DNA of 64,000 nucleotides, taken from NCBI GenBank assembly GCA_019414565.1, contig DXLU01000027.1:59105-123104 (forward strand). Direction: 5' to 3'. The notes beneath the pieces are model-generated. The model did not search any database, was not told the DNA's origin, and saw only the letters and a program-made list of their open reading frames with translations. Position 1 is the first letter of the stretch. Every line of letters begins with the position of its first letter. This stretch comes from Collinsella sp. (GTDB lineage: Bacteria > Actinomycetota > Coriobacteriia > Coriobacteriales > Coriobacteriaceae). The translations under genes were made by a program, and so were the position numbers. This document shows, in pieces, positions 45,974 through 55,349 of the stretch.

Positions 45974-46750
45974 TTACCAGCCAGTGTAGTAATCGGTGGT
46001 TCCGGCAGCGCAGCCGGAGTCATAGACCTTGCACTCGCCCTTGGATCCGGTAAACGTGGAGCCCTGAGCCTTATCGCCCGCGGCCACGACGTAGTAGCCA
46101 TCGGAATCGCGCCAAAAGCCCTCGGAATCCTGCGTCCATTCGCCCGTGCGGTGGTGATACAACACGTTGCTGCTGTAGTAAGTCTCGCGGCGGCCGTTAT
46201 AGTTATTGACACCGCTCGAACGCGTCAGGCCCGAGCCGTTCGCGTAATACGCAGCGGACGTGTAAGACGAGCCGGAGCCGGCGTTGTAATACGAAGTCTG
46301 AACGGCCTCAGCGGCCTCGGCTTCGGCTGCGGCAGCCTCGAGCGCCTCGCGCTTGGCATCCTCAAGCGTGGAGCGAAGCTCGTCGAGCTCGGTCGACTTG
46401 GCGTCGACCTCCCCCATCGTCAACAGGCTACCCGCACCGTCGATGCAGCCCTGCAACACAGCGCGCTCGTCATCGGTAGCATAGTCGCCATACATATTCA
46501 TAATGATCTGAGCGCGCATCTCCAGGGAATCGCGCTTTGCCCCCATCGAGGCGTTCCACTCCTGCATAGAGCCATAACCGTCGCCGCGGTAGTCGACGGG
46601 CTGCACCAGCGTCGCCTCGGACGGCGTAGATCCAACCGTATCGGATAGTGTTGCCGCGTGGGCATCAGTTGCGCCGGCGCCCGCCAAAAGTGCCACGGTC
46701 AGAGCGGCGGAAAGGGCGGCGGCTTTCGGTTTTCGTGAATCGATCCTCAT
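45974..46750 (-). CDS. secreted protein of unknown function with coiled-coil segment
   Basis: A 258-residue exported protein. A Sec signal peptide ends near ATDAHA-A (about residue 32). An acidic, Ala/Glu-rich coiled coil occupies about 115-150 (TELDELRSTLEDAKREALEA in part). A Tyr/Ser/Gly-rich region and a C-terminal domain with Trp and Tyr (GEWTQDSEGFWRDSDGYYV) and a Cys pair follow. The start resembles secreted NlpC/3D-type proteins of Coriobacteria, but no catalytic motif is visible. Function unknown. Confidence 0.75.
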   Translation of the reverse strand: MRIDSRKPKAAALSAALTVALLAGAGATDAHAATLSDTVGSTPSEATLVQPVDYRGDGYGSMQEWNASMGAKRDSLEMRAQIIMNMYGDYATDDERAVLQGCIDGAGSLLTMGEVDAKSTELDELRSTLEDAKREALEAAAAEAEAAEAVQTSYYNAGSGSSYTSAAYYANGSGLTRSSGVNNYNGRRETYYSSNVLYHHRTGEWTQDSEGFWRDSDGYYVVAAGDKAQGSTFTGSKGECKVYDSGCAAGTTDYYTGW

Positions 46751-47063
46751 GTAGCTGGAAACCTCCGTAGTGCGTTTTTTGCTGCGTTTGAGCTGCGTGT
46801 GATTCGATCGCGCTGCATAGTACCCCGAGCAAATCGCGACCTGCGGTTTTACTCAAAAGGCGCACGTCAATTGCGTAAAACTCACATCCTCTCAACAGGA
46901 GTTTTCCACATCTCGATTGCATAAAGCATGCCAAAAACCCTGTAACAGCGCCCTTCCTATGCAAAAAAGGCGCCTGTGCAACCATTGTTCGCACAGGCGC
47001 CTTGAGCAGGCATTTTATGCAGTTATACCTATCGAGTCGCAAGGGGTCCTTGCACAAGTCGCC
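46751..47063. other. 313-base intergenic region
   Basis: Holds the promoter region of the secreted protein gene and, at 46963-47003, the metY terminator. I see no gene or RNA in the rest. Confidence 0.5.
46963..47003 (-). terminator. rho-independent terminator of metY
   Basis: Perfect 13-bp stem (AAGGCGCCTGTGC and complement), 11-base loop, followed by TTTTTT on the minus strand. Confidence 0.9.
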
Positions 47064-48374
47064 TTACTCGTCCAGCGCGGCGAAGGCCTGCTTCAGATCC
47101 CAAATGATGTCCTCGGCGTTCTCGGTACCGATGGAAAGACGAATCGTGGAGGGCGTGATGTTCTGCTCAGCGAGCTCCTCGGCAGAGAGCTGGGAGTGCG
47201 TGGTGGTAGCCGGGTGCACGACGAGCGACTTGACGTCGGCCACGTTGGCGAGCAGCGAGAACACCTGCAGATGATCGATGAACTTCCAAGCTGCCTCCTG
47301 GCCACCCTTAATCTCAAAGGTAAAGATCGAGGCACCGCCGTTGGGGAAATACTGCTTGTAAAGCTCATGGTCGGGGTGCTCGGGCAGGCTCGGGTGGTTC
47401 ACCTTGGCGACGTGGCTGTCACCAGTCAGGAACTCAACGACCTTCTTGGTGTTCTCGACATGACGGTCAACGCGCAGCGACAGGGTCTCGGTGCCCTGGA
47501 GCAAGACCCAGGCGTTGAACGGGCTGATGCAGGCGCCCTCGTCACGCAGCAGGATAGCGCGAACATAGGTCGCGAAGGCGGCGGGACCGGCAGCCTCGGC
47601 AAACGAAACACCGTGGTAGGAGGGGTTGGGCTCAGCGATCTGGGCGTACTTTCCGCTCGCCTTCCAATCGAAGTTACCGCCGTCGACGATCACACCGCCC
47701 AGCGAGGTACCGTGGCCGCCGATGAACTTGGTTGCGGAGTGGACGACGATGTTGGCACCATGCTCCAGCGGACGGAACAGATACGGGGTGCCGAAGGTGT
47801 TGTCGACGACAACCGGCAGACCGTGCTTCTTGGCGATCTCGGAGATGGCGTCGATGTTGGGTATGTCGGAGTTGGGGTTGCCGAGCGTCTCGAGATAGAT
47901 GACCGTGGTGTTGTCCTTGATGGCACCCTCGACCTCTTCCAGGTTATGGGCATCGACAAACGTGGTCTCGACGCCAAACTGGGAGAGCGTATGCTCGAGC
48001 AGGTTGTAGGAACCGCCGTAGATGGTCTTCTGAGCCACCACGTGGTCACCAGCCTGGGCAAGAGCCTGCAGGGTATAGGTGATGGCAGCGGCACCGGAGG
48101 CGACGGCAAGACCGGCCACGCCACCCTCGAGCGCGGCGATACGGTCCTCAAAGACGCCCTGGGTGGAGTTGGTCAGACGGCCGTAGATGTTACCGGCGTC
48201 GGCAAGACCAAAGCGATCGGCGGCGTGCTGGGAGTTGCGGAACACATAGCTCGTGGTCTGGTAGATAGGCACGGCGCGGGAGTCGGATGCGGGGTCGGCG
48301 CTCTCCTGGCCAACATGAAGCTGCAGGGTATCGAAACCAAAGGTGTGCTCGGGGTTGTTGATGAACTGGCTCAT
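47064..48374 (-). CDS. metY: O-acetylhomoserine sulfhydrylase
   Basis: A 436-residue PLP enzyme of the Cys/Met metabolism family. The SVRTPIYQTTSYVF-type opening, the PLP lysine in HSATKFIGGHG, and the NPNSDIPNID block fit MetY (about 430 residues) better than the shorter MetB or MetC. It makes homocysteine from O-acetylhomoserine and sulfide. The ATG at 48374 follows AAGGAG. An upstream leader ORF with Cys codons and a divergent LysR gene suggest control by sulfur supply. Confidence 0.92.
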   Translation of the reverse strand: MSQFINNPEHTFGFDTLQLHVGQESADPASDSRAVPIYQTTSYVFRNSQHAADRFGLADAGNIYGRLTNSTQGVFEDRIAALEGGVAGLAVASGAAAITYTLQALAQAGDHVVAQKTIYGGSYNLLEHTLSQFGVETTFVDAHNLEEVEGAIKDNTTVIYLETLGNPNSDIPNIDAISEIAKKHGLPVVVDNTFGTPYLFRPLEHGANIVVHSATKFIGGHGTSLGGVIVDGGNFDWKASGKYAQIAEPNPSYHGVSFAEAAGPAAFATYVRAILLRDEGACISPFNAWVLLQGTETLSLRVDRHVENTKKVVEFLTGDSHVAKVNHPSLPEHPDHELYKQYFPNGGASIFTFEIKGGQEAAWKFIDHLQVFSLLANVADVKSLVVHPATTTHSQLSAEELAEQNITPSTIRLSIGTENAEDIIWDLKQAFAALDE

Positions 48375-48436
48375 GATGATCTCCTTGATCGAACGAAAGT
48401 AAATAAATAAGAGAGAAGTAAGTCGCTGTCTCCTGA

Positions 48437-48490
48437 TCACGCCGACGGGCGCAAACAGGAGCCCGGCATTCGTCTTGGTAAGCAGTTCAT
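48437..48490 (-). CDS. 17-codon leader peptide upstream of metY
   Basis: Encodes MNCLPRRMPGSCLRPSA with an ideal AAGGAGG site 7 bases before the ATG. The two Cys and two Met codons, and a CTCCTG/CAGGAG stem overlapping its end, make it a candidate cysteine- or methionine-sensing attenuator. It ends 63 bases before the metY start. Confidence 0.6.
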   Translation of the reverse strand: MNCLPRRMPGSCLRPSA

Positions 48491-48559
48491 ATGCGGTCCT
48501 CCTTTTGACATCCCGGTTCCGTGGTCGGCTTAATTACCTACCGCCTTTGTGTGTTTTGA

Positions 48560-48588
48560 ATAGTACGAGCATTGTTTCGCTCGGTCAA
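48560..48588 (-). promoter_or_regulatory. metY promoter
   Basis: Minus-strand TTGACC (48588-48583) and TACTAT (48565-48560), 17 bases apart. The spacer carries an imperfect palindrome CGAGC-N8-GCTCG that may bind the divergent LysR regulator. Confidence 0.7.
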
Positions 48589-48649
48589 TCACTTAAAAGC
48601 GCTAACCTGTTATCGGTTTTTTAGATAGCTATCGAAAGGATGGGCGTCG

Positions 48650-49552
48650 ATGACCCTTCAGCAGCTTCGTTTTCTGATCGCCGTGGCAGAGTCCGGCTCA
48701 ATCAACGCCGCAGCTCAGCGCCTCTATACCGCTCAGTCCAACATCTCAAACGCCGTCAAAAACCTAGAACAAGAGCTCCATCTGGAGATCTTTACGCGCT
48801 CCAGCCGCGGCGTCACGCTCACCAACGACGGCACCGAGCTTTTGGGCTATGCGCGCCAGGTCGTAGAGCAGGCCGACATGCTCGAGGCACGCTACGAGGA
48901 CGGTGGCACCCCGCAAGCCCGCCTCGCCATTTCCGCCCAGCACTACGCCTTTTCGGTCGAGGCCTTTGTCAACGTAGTCGAGCGCTGCCGCGACAGCAAG
49001 TTCGAGTTCATCATGCGCGAGACCACCACATCGCAGATCATCGATGACGTCCGAGCGTTTCGCAGCGATATCGGCATTCTGTATCTGGATGACTTTAACG
49101 CCCGCGTTCTGCAGAAGGCCTTCGCCGATGCCCGCGCAAGCTTCCATCCCCTATTCGACGCGACGGTCCACGTCTTCGTTAGCGAGCGCCACCCGCTCGC
49201 ACGCCGCCCGCAGCTGTCCCTTGCCGACCTCACGCCCTATACGCGCTACAGCTTTGAGCAGGGAACCTCAAACTCCTTCTATTACGCCGAGGAACCCTTT
49301 AGCTATATCCCTTGCGACCGCAACATACGAATCTCGGACCGCGGAACACTTACTAACTTACTTATCACGTCGAACGGTTACACCCTGTCGACCGGTGTCC
49401 TCTCCAATGAAATGCAATGGGGCATGGCATCGATCCCGCTAGCAGACGCCCCAACGATGCACGTTGGCTACATCATGCACGACGAGCGCAAGCCCTCTCT
49501 CCTCTTGCAGCAATACCTCGACGAGCTCAACCGCATCATCCATGCCAACTAA
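48650..49552 (+). CDS. LysR-family transcriptional regulator, likely regulator of metY
   Basis: A 300-residue LysR protein: the N-terminal helix-turn-helix (LRFLIAVAESGSINAAAQRL, then SNISNAVKNLEQEL) and a C-terminal periplasmic-binding-protein-like sensor domain. It is transcribed away from metY across a 160-base shared regulatory region, the classic LysR arrangement. The GAAAGG site precedes the ATG. Sensing of O-acetylserine or O-acetylhomoserine is plausible by analogy with CysB but not shown. Confidence 0.88.
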   Translation: MTLQQLRFLIAVAESGSINAAAQRLYTAQSNISNAVKNLEQELHLEIFTRSSRGVTLTNDGTELLGYARQVVEQADMLEARYEDGGTPQARLAISAQHYAFSVEAFVNVVERCRDSKFEFIMRETTTSQIIDDVRAFRSDIGILYLDDFNARVLQKAFADARASFHPLFDATVHVFVSERHPLARRPQLSLADLTPYTRYSFEQGTSNSFYYAEEPFSYIPCDRNIRISDRGTLTNLLITSNGYTLSTGVLSNEMQWGMASIPLADAPTMHVGYIMHDERKPSLLLQQYLDELNRIIHAN

Positions 49553-49651
49553 CAGTCCGAAGACGGGGTAGAAATCGTAGATTGCTGGCCCCCGGCGGGC
49601 ATGGCGCTACAATGGTCGCTCACACGAAACGTACCCAACGAAAGGAAGCCC

Positions 49652-50137
49652 GTGAAGGTCATCATCTATACCGACGGCTCGGCCCGATCAAATCCGGGAC
49701 GCGGCGGCTACGGCGCCGTGCTCAAATACACCAACCCCGCCGGCAAGACCTTCACCTCCGAGCTTTCGCGCGGCTATGCCAAGACCACCAACAACCGCAT
49801 GGAACTCATGGCGGTCATCGTGGCGCTCGAGGCGCTCAACCGCCCCTGCGAGGTCGAAGTCCATTCCGATTCGCAATACGTCGTCAACGCCTTCAACAAG
49901 CACTGGATTGACGGATGGAAAAAACGCGGTTGGAAGACCGCCAACAAGCAGCCTGTCAAGAACCGCGATCTGTGGGAGCGCCTACTCACCGCCAAAAGCA
50001 AACACAAGATTGAGTTCATCTGGGTTAAGGGTCACGCCGGCCATGAGCTCAACGAGCGCTGCGACGAACTTGCCACCACGGCGGCCGACGGCAGCAACCT
50101 CGATATCGACACTGGCTTTAACGAGAGCGACCTGTAA
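49652..50137 (+). CDS. rnhA: ribonuclease HI
   Basis: A 161-residue RNase H. The four catalytic acids are visible: Asp in [13 protein letters not shown], Glu in [10 protein letters not shown], Asp in [10 protein letters not shown] and Asp in NERCDELAT. The basic protrusion ([14 protein letters not shown]) typical of E. coli RNase HI is present. It removes RNA from RNA-DNA hybrids. GTG at 49652 follows GAAAGGAAG. Confidence 0.95.
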   Translation: MKVIIYTDGSARSNPGRGGYGAVLKYTNPAGKTFTSELSRGYAKTTNNRMELMAVIVALEALNRPCEVEVHSDSQYVVNAFNKHWIDGWKKRGWKTANKQPVKNRDLWERLLTAKSKHKIEFIWVKGHAGHELNERCDELATTAADGSNLDIDTGFNESDL

Positions 50138-50212
50138 CGGCGTTTTCGCACGCTATTTCCTGCCTCCTCGCGCTACACTCATCCTGTAAACCGAACGGCA
50201 CGAGGGGGATAC

Positions 50213-51319
50213 ATGCTGCGTATAGCGACCATCGGCACATCCATGATCACCGACGACTTTATCCAGGTCGTCAACGCCAACGACCAAGCTGCGTTTGTGG
50301 GCACGCTCTCGCGCGATGCAGATCGCGGCGCCGCCTTTACCGCCGAGCGCGGTGGCGAGCGAAACTTTACTTCACTCGATGAGCTCGCGGCAGCCGCCGA
50401 CGTCGACGCCGTCTATATCGGCAGCCCTAACGCACTTCACTACGAGCAGGCCCTTGCCTGCATCGCCGGTGGCAAGCATGTCATCGTCGAGAAGCCCTTC
50501 TGCGCCACCGAAGCGCAGGCGCTGGAAGTCTTCCGCGCTGCCGAGGCAGCAGGTGTCGTGGCCCTCGAGGCCATGCGTCCCCTCCACGACCCCGCCTTCC
50601 ACGCCATCGAGGACGCCCTAGGCGAGATCGCCCCCATCCGCCGCGCCTCATTGCGCTTTGGCAAATATTCCTCGCGCTACAACGAGATTCTCGCGGGACG
50701 CGCCACCAATATCTTCGACTGCAATATGGCATCGGGTTCCCTCATGGACATTGGCGTCTACACCGTCGAGCCCATGGTCGAGATTTTCGGCATGCCCTCC
50801 GGCCTTACGAGCATGGCTACTCTGCTCGACCCCGCCACGCGACAGCTCACGCACGGCCCCATCGACGGCTGCGGTTCCATCCTCGCCAGCTACGGCGGTG
50901 GCCGTATCTCCGTCGAGCTCGCGCACTCCAAAATAACGAATGACCTGCTGCCCTCGCAGATCGAAGGCGAGCGTGGCACTATCCAGATCGACCATCTGTC
51001 CACGCCCCGCAACGTCCGCATCGACTATCGCGGCGATGTCGTACGCGGCTCGGCGACCGAGGCACCGCGCGAACAGGGCGACAACGGCCGCGTGCTCGAC
51101 CTGCCCAAATCGAGCAACACTATGGAATACGAACTCACAGACTTTATCACCGCCATCGGCGGCATCGATAACGTTAAGGAAGAGATTTGGGAGACCCCGG
51201 CGGGACGTCACGAACTTGGTCACTACCGCGATGTCACGCTCGTCTCGCTGCGCATCATGGATGCCGTGCGCCAGCAGGCCGGCATAACCTTCCCGGCCGA
51301 CGCAGGCAAGCAGGCATAG
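50213..51319 (+). CDS. Gfo/Idh/MocA-family oxidoreductase
   Basis: A 368-residue NAD(P)-dependent dehydrogenase. The family EKPF Lys motif (VIVEKPFCATE), the NALHYEQALACI block and the C-terminal GxYTVEPMVEIFG region are present; the nucleotide loop reads IGTSMITDDF rather than GxGxxG. The substrate is unknown. The acylphosphatase gene starts 2 bases after its stop, so the two are co-translated. Confidence 0.85.
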   Translation: MLRIATIGTSMITDDFIQVVNANDQAAFVGTLSRDADRGAAFTAERGGERNFTSLDELAAAADVDAVYIGSPNALHYEQALACIAGGKHVIVEKPFCATEAQALEVFRAAEAAGVVALEAMRPLHDPAFHAIEDALGEIAPIRRASLRFGKYSSRYNEILAGRATNIFDCNMASGSLMDIGVYTVEPMVEIFGMPSGLTSMATLLDPATRQLTHGPIDGCGSILASYGGGRISVELAHSKITNDLLPSQIEGERGTIQIDHLSTPRNVRIDYRGDVVRGSATEAPREQGDNGRVLDLPKSSNTMEYELTDFITAIGGIDNVKEEIWETPAGRHELGHYRDVTLVSLRIMDAVRQQAGITFPADAGKQA

Positions 51320-51321
51320 CG

Positions 51322-51732
51322 ATGGGCCTCTTCGATACGTTCTTCTCCAGCGTCACCGGCGGCAGTCGAGAACCTCAAAAACCATCAAACGTCGAGCTCG
51401 AGCTGCGCCGCAGGCTTACTGTGCTCGCATGCGACGAGGCCACTCAAGACACTCCCCTGCGCTATTTCCTGCGCTGGGCGGGGCAAGTCCAGGGCGTTGG
51501 CTTTCGCTTTACCAACACCAACCTCGCGCAGGCACGCGCGCTCACCGGCTGGGTGCGTAACATGGAAGACGGCTCAGTCGAGATGGAGATACAGGGAGCT
51601 CCGGCAAATATCCTATCTCATCTCGAAGCGCTTCATGCCTCCTACGAGCGCATGGGAACGCGTTTTCGCCTCGCAGACGCCCAGGCTCGAGCCCCACTTG
51701 CCAATGAAGACGGTTTCACGCCTCGTTATTAG
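51322..51732 (+). CDS. acyP: acylphosphatase with N-terminal extension
   Basis: A 136-residue protein. The acylphosphatase domain (residues about 45-130) has the catalytic Arg in GQVQGVGFRF and the catalytic Asn in GWVRNMEDGSVEM. The first 45 residues are an extra, polar segment not found in the usual 90-residue enzyme. It hydrolyses acyl phosphates. The ATG at 51322 has only a weak site and probably depends on coupling to the upstream oxidoreductase gene. Confidence 0.88.
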   Translation: MGLFDTFFSSVTGGSREPQKPSNVELELRRRLTVLACDEATQDTPLRYFLRWAGQVQGVGFRFTNTNLAQARALTGWVRNMEDGSVEMEIQGAPANILSHLEALHASYERMGTRFRLADAQARAPLANEDGFTPRY

Positions 51733-51793
51733 TATTGTGTGCTAAATACGGTATCATTTACCTACGACCGTTAATAGAAAAGAGGCGAGGCGC

Positions 51794-52174
51794 ATGGCGG
51801 TGCAAAGAAGGAATACCAGGCAGCGAAAGTTGGTTCTTGACGCCGTGCGCCAAAGCTATAACCATCCCACCGCCGACGAAATCTACGACGTCGTGCGCGC
51901 GCAGGATGACAAAATCAGCCGCGGTACGGTCTACCGCAACCTCAATCTCTTGGCCGACGCCGGCGAGATTCTCTCCATCAAGACGCCGGGTGGAAGTCGC
52001 TTCGATCGCACCATCGAGCCGCACGCACATATCATCTGCACCTCGTGCAGCCGCGTCATCGACGTACCGCTCCCCTTCGATGCCCAGATCGACGCCAAGG
52101 CGTCCGAGCAAATCGGCTGGCACGTCACGTCGCACTACACCATCTTCGAGGGTCTCTGCCCCGACTGCCGGTAA
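51794..52174 (+). CDS. Fur-family metalloregulator, PerR/Zur-like
   Basis: A 126-residue regulator. The winged helix has HPTADEIYDVVR and SRGTVYRNLNLLADAG; the sensing domain keeps HAHIICTSCSRVID and a C-terminal CPDC. Two CxxC pairs give the structural zinc site. PerR, Fur and Zur cannot be separated confidently without the sensing residues; PerR-like is my best guess. AAAAGAGGCGAGG precedes the ATG. Confidence 0.85.
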   Translation: MAVQRRNTRQRKLVLDAVRQSYNHPTADEIYDVVRAQDDKISRGTVYRNLNLLADAGEILSIKTPGGSRFDRTIEPHAHIICTSCSRVIDVPLPFDAQIDAKASEQIGWHVTSHYTIFEGLCPDCR

Positions 52175-52250
52175 ATGTTTGGAACATGCCTTAAATCCAC
52201 CTTTTCGCACTTTGCAGCAAAAAATAGATTTCTAGGTATGTCCCGAAAAC

Positions 52251-53048
52251 CTACTCGGCGAGCAGACGGCGCAGCTCCTCTTCGACCGTGCGCACGTAGC
52301 GGACGTGGTCGTTGATGCCGCGCATAGAGGGATTGCAGCTCTCCATTAGATAAGGATGGCCCACTACGTTGAGCATGTCGCGGTCGTTTTCGTTATCGCC
52401 AAACGCCATCATCTCATCGGGCGAAATACCCAGGGCACGACCGTAATCGGCAAGCGCGGAGCCCTTGCCCGAACCGAAACCGATAAAGTCCGTCCATTCG
52501 GTTCCCGACGTCATCACGTCAACACGGTCGCTAAAGAGGCGCTCGAAATACTCCAGGGCCGCCGGCTGATCCACCTCGGGCATCTGGAAGGCAATCTTAA
52601 TGACGTCCTCGTCGATGTCCTCGGGACGGCCGACCACCGCCACATCGCAGTGGACCTCATAGCGCAAATGGTCGACGAACGCATCGTTGCCGCTTATGGT
52701 GTAGAGGTGCCCCTCGCAGGAAAGGGTAACGTCGGCATGGGGGTAGGCGACCACGGCATTCGCGATATCCATCGCCAGGTCACGCTCCATAGAGCGCTTG
52801 ACAACGGCACGCCCCTCGCTCATCACCAGGGCTCCGTTTTCGCATACATAGGCGAGCTCATCGGCCACCGGGGCAAACAGGTAGCGCAAGCTCGCATATT
52901 GACGGCCGCTCGCCGGCATAAACACGATACCGCGACGATGCAGTTCATCGATGAGTTCAAAGGCCTCGGAACGCGGCTCGCGCTCCCCCGGATGCAGCAA
53001 CGTGCCGTCCAAATCGCATGCAATCAGCTTGATTCCCTCAAGACCCAT
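52251..53048 (-). CDS. Cof-type HAD-IIB sugar phosphatase
   Basis: A 265-residue HAD-IIB protein with the nucleophile DLDGTLLHPG near residue 11, ASGRQYASL as motif II, and GDNENDRDMLNVVGHPYLM as motif IV. The ATG at 53048 follows GGGGAAGC; the longer frame adds four unsupported residues. Substrate unknown. Confidence 0.87.
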   Translation of the reverse strand: MGLEGIKLIACDLDGTLLHPGEREPRSEAFELIDELHRRGIVFMPASGRQYASLRYLFAPVADELAYVCENGALVMSEGRAVVKRSMERDLAMDIANAVVAYPHADVTLSCEGHLYTISGNDAFVDHLRYEVHCDVAVVGRPEDIDEDVIKIAFQMPEVDQPAALEYFERLFSDRVDVMTSGTEWTDFIGFGSGKGSALADYGRALGISPDEMMAFGDNENDRDMLNVVGHPYLMESCNPSMRGINDHVRYVRTVEEELRRLLAE

Positions 53049-53130
53049 ATGCTTCCCCAAAGCCTCCTATCAACAGCAAGACGGACCTTGATTGGTCGCC
53101 CCTCAAAGCCCGCCTTGCGTATATACGCGC

Positions 53131-53709
53131 TTAGCCGCGCGTCTTTTTTACGATGGTAAAGTCGGGAGCCATGCTCACGACGGCCTCCGCCGCACTCGAT
53201 GCAAAGCGCCGGTCCGCATCGAGTTCACGGGTAACCACCGAGAGCCGAACACCCTCGACGCCCCGGAGCATGCAGCCCAAAACAGGCTGCACCGGCGTAT
53301 ACATGCGCACGGTATGCTCGTCCGAATCGCCTCGGAAAAGCGGCGCGTGCATATTGCCGATCTCCCAGCACGCATGCGCGAGCGCAATCGGATCCATGCG
53401 GTCGACTTCGACCAAATAAACCTCGGCGCTGCGCAGGCGCACGACAACCGCCACGGGCACCATGCCCGAACGGTCGATGGCGAGCACGTCGCCATCGGCA
53501 AGACGACCGCCGTCGGCAGCATCCAGCCGAACATCGATCGTGCGCCCCAGCTCCGTCACGCCCGCAAACGCGCATACATCAGCCCGGTCCCAATCGAACA
53601 GTAGCTCGTCAACTTCAAAGACGCCGCCCAACTTCCGGCGAAGCAGGAGTTCATAGGACGGATCGTTGAGATTTCCCAAGCATGTCGTCGAAACCAAGCG
53701 TTCAGGCAT
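53131..53709 (-). CDS. UreE-like metallochaperone-type protein
   Basis: A 192-residue protein whose central part fits UreE: a beta-rich N domain with LADGDVLAID, then HACWEIGNMHAPLF, where the His in GNMH corresponds to the nickel ligand of UreE dimers. The His-rich C-terminal tail is missing, and no urease genes are visible in the window. It starts 3 bases after the SlyD-like gene ends, so they are translated together. Nickel handling is a reasonable inference; the target enzyme is unknown. Confidence 0.7.
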   Translation of the reverse strand: MPERLVSTTCLGNLNDPSYELLLRRKLGGVFEVDELLFDWDRADVCAFAGVTELGRTIDVRLDAADGGRLADGDVLAIDRSGMVPVAVVVRLRSAEVYLVEVDRMDPIALAHACWEIGNMHAPLFRGDSDEHTVRMYTPVQPVLGCMLRGVEGVRLSVVTRELDADRRFASSAAEAVVSMAPDFTIVKKTRG

Positions 53710-53712
53710 ACT

Positions 53713-54141
53713 CTAACCCTCGACCTCAACGAGCTCGATATCAAAGTTGAGGTCCTTGCCGGCCAGCTCGTGGTTGGCGTCGAGCGTCACAGCCTCGGGC
53801 GTCACGTCGATGACCACGGCGGGAACGGGCATACCGCTCGGCGTGGACAGGAAAAGCTTCATGCCCTTCTCGATCTGCTCGATGTTGGGAACCTGTTCGG
53901 CCGGGAAGGTCAGAACCATCTCGGGATTGTGCTCGCCGTAGGCATCGGCAGCAGGAATGTGCACGGTCTTCTTCTCGCCCACCTGCATGTCGACAACAGC
54001 GGCGTCGAAGCCCTTGATCATCTGACCGGCGCCGCAGGTGAACTCCAGCGGCTCGCCGCGATCGTAGGAGCTATCGAACTGCGTGCCGTCATCGAGCGTG
54101 CCGCGATAATGGGTCTTGACCTTCTTGCCCTGGTTGGACAT
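53713..54141 (-). CDS. FKBP-type peptidyl-prolyl isomerase, SlyD-like
   Basis: A 142-residue SlyD-type FKBP. The split FKBP domain (THYRGTLDDGTQFDSSYDRGEP at its start, GKDLNFDIELVEV at its end) contains the insert-in-flap chaperone domain (residues about 70-125). The His/Cys-rich nickel tail of E. coli SlyD is absent. The ATG at 54141 follows ACGGAGG. It acts as a folding catalyst; its pairing with a UreE-like gene suggests a metal-cofactor role. Confidence 0.88.
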   Translation of the reverse strand: MSNQGKKVKTHYRGTLDDGTQFDSSYDRGEPLEFTCGAGQMIKGFDAAVVDMQVGEKKTVHIPAADAYGEHNPEMVLTFPAEQVPNIEQIEKGMKLFLSTPSGMPVPAVVIDVTPEAVTLDANHELAGKDLNFDIELVEVEG

Positions 54142-54261
54142 GGTAACCTCCGTGATAAGGGCGGCGCACAACGCGGGCCGCCGTGAACATATGGCGCTAA
54201 CTATACCCTAGTCATACAATTCAATGACAGTTTGCAAAGAAACGCTGCAACCGGAGGAACC

Positions 54262-55275
54262 ATGGCATATCCCGTATTTGACCTACACTGCGACACTGCC
54301 GACCGAATCGGCTGGGCCACGCTCGATCTCGACCTGCGCTTTACCGCCGGCACCGACGGTTATTTCCCCGGCGACGAAACGCATCCGCAAGATTTCGACC
54401 TCATCGAGGGTAACGCCTGTGCCATCTCGCTCGCAAAGATCGGCAACACGCCGTGGGCACAGTGCTTCGCCACGTTTGTCCCCGACGAGATTCCCACCGC
54501 CCACGCCGCGCGCTTCCAGGCGCAGATCATGGCGCATATGAGCGGCCAGGCAATGCTCAACCACGACCGTATGGTCAACGTGCGCAGCGCCGCAGACATT
54601 CGCCCCGCGCTCAAGGACGGCAAGGTCGCTTGCATCCACACCATCGAAAACGCCACGTTCTTTGCCGAGGACCCCGCGCTGATCGAGGTGCTCAAGAGCC
54701 TGGGCGTGCTTATGTCGTCACTCAGCTGGAACGCGCAGGGACCGCTCGCGAGCGGCCACGACACCCACGCCGGCCTCACCGCCGCCGGCATCGAGGCGCT
54801 TACGCAGATGGAGCACGCCGGCATGGTGCTCGACGTCTCCCACCTCAACGATGAGTGCTTTGACGAGGTCGCCGCCCGCGCCACGCGTCCCTTCGTCGCC
54901 AGCCACTCCAACTCCCGTGCGGTTTGCGGCGCCAAACGCAACCTTACCGACGACCAGTTCCGCACCATTCGCGACATGGGTGGCATCGTCGGCCTCAACT
55001 ACTGCAGCGAGTTCCTTTCCAACGACGCAACCGACAAGACCGCCGCAGACGTCACCTTCGACCAGCTGGCGGCGCATATCGAGCACTGGCTCGACCTGGG
55101 CGGCGAGGACGTCATCGCGCTCGGCGGCGACTGGGACGGCGCCACGGTGCCCGCTTTCCTCTCCGATGCCAGCAAGATGCCCGAGTTCCAGAACATGCTT
55201 TCCAAGCATTTTGGCAAGACCGTGATGCAAAAGCTCTGCAGCGACAACGCGCTTGCCTTCTTCGAGCGTTATTAA
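54262..55275 (+). CDS. membrane dipeptidase family (M19) peptidase
   Basis: A 337-residue TIM-barrel peptidase. The N-terminal FDLHCDTADR metal pair, CIHTIENATF, LSWNAQGPLASG, DVSHLNDECF and FVASHSNSRAVCG blocks match renal-dipeptidase-like enzymes that cleave dipeptides, including some with D-residues. The ATG at 54262 follows CGGAGG by 6 bases. No signal peptide is present, so it is cytoplasmic. Confidence 0.9.
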   Translation: MAYPVFDLHCDTADRIGWATLDLDLRFTAGTDGYFPGDETHPQDFDLIEGNACAISLAKIGNTPWAQCFATFVPDEIPTAHAARFQAQIMAHMSGQAMLNHDRMVNVRSAADIRPALKDGKVACIHTIENATFFAEDPALIEVLKSLGVLMSSLSWNAQGPLASGHDTHAGLTAAGIEALTQMEHAGMVLDVSHLNDECFDEVAARATRPFVASHSNSRAVCGAKRNLTDDQFRTIRDMGGIVGLNYCSEFLSNDATDKTAADVTFDQLAAHIEHWLDLGGEDVIALGGDWDGATVPAFLSDASKMPEFQNMLSKHFGKTVMQKLCSDNALAFFERY

Positions 55276-55349
55276 TTTCACATCCCTTGAGCGGGCCGGC
55301 ATGCCGAACGGTCGACATGCCGGCCCGTCCCCGATCTGAAGGACCGCTT

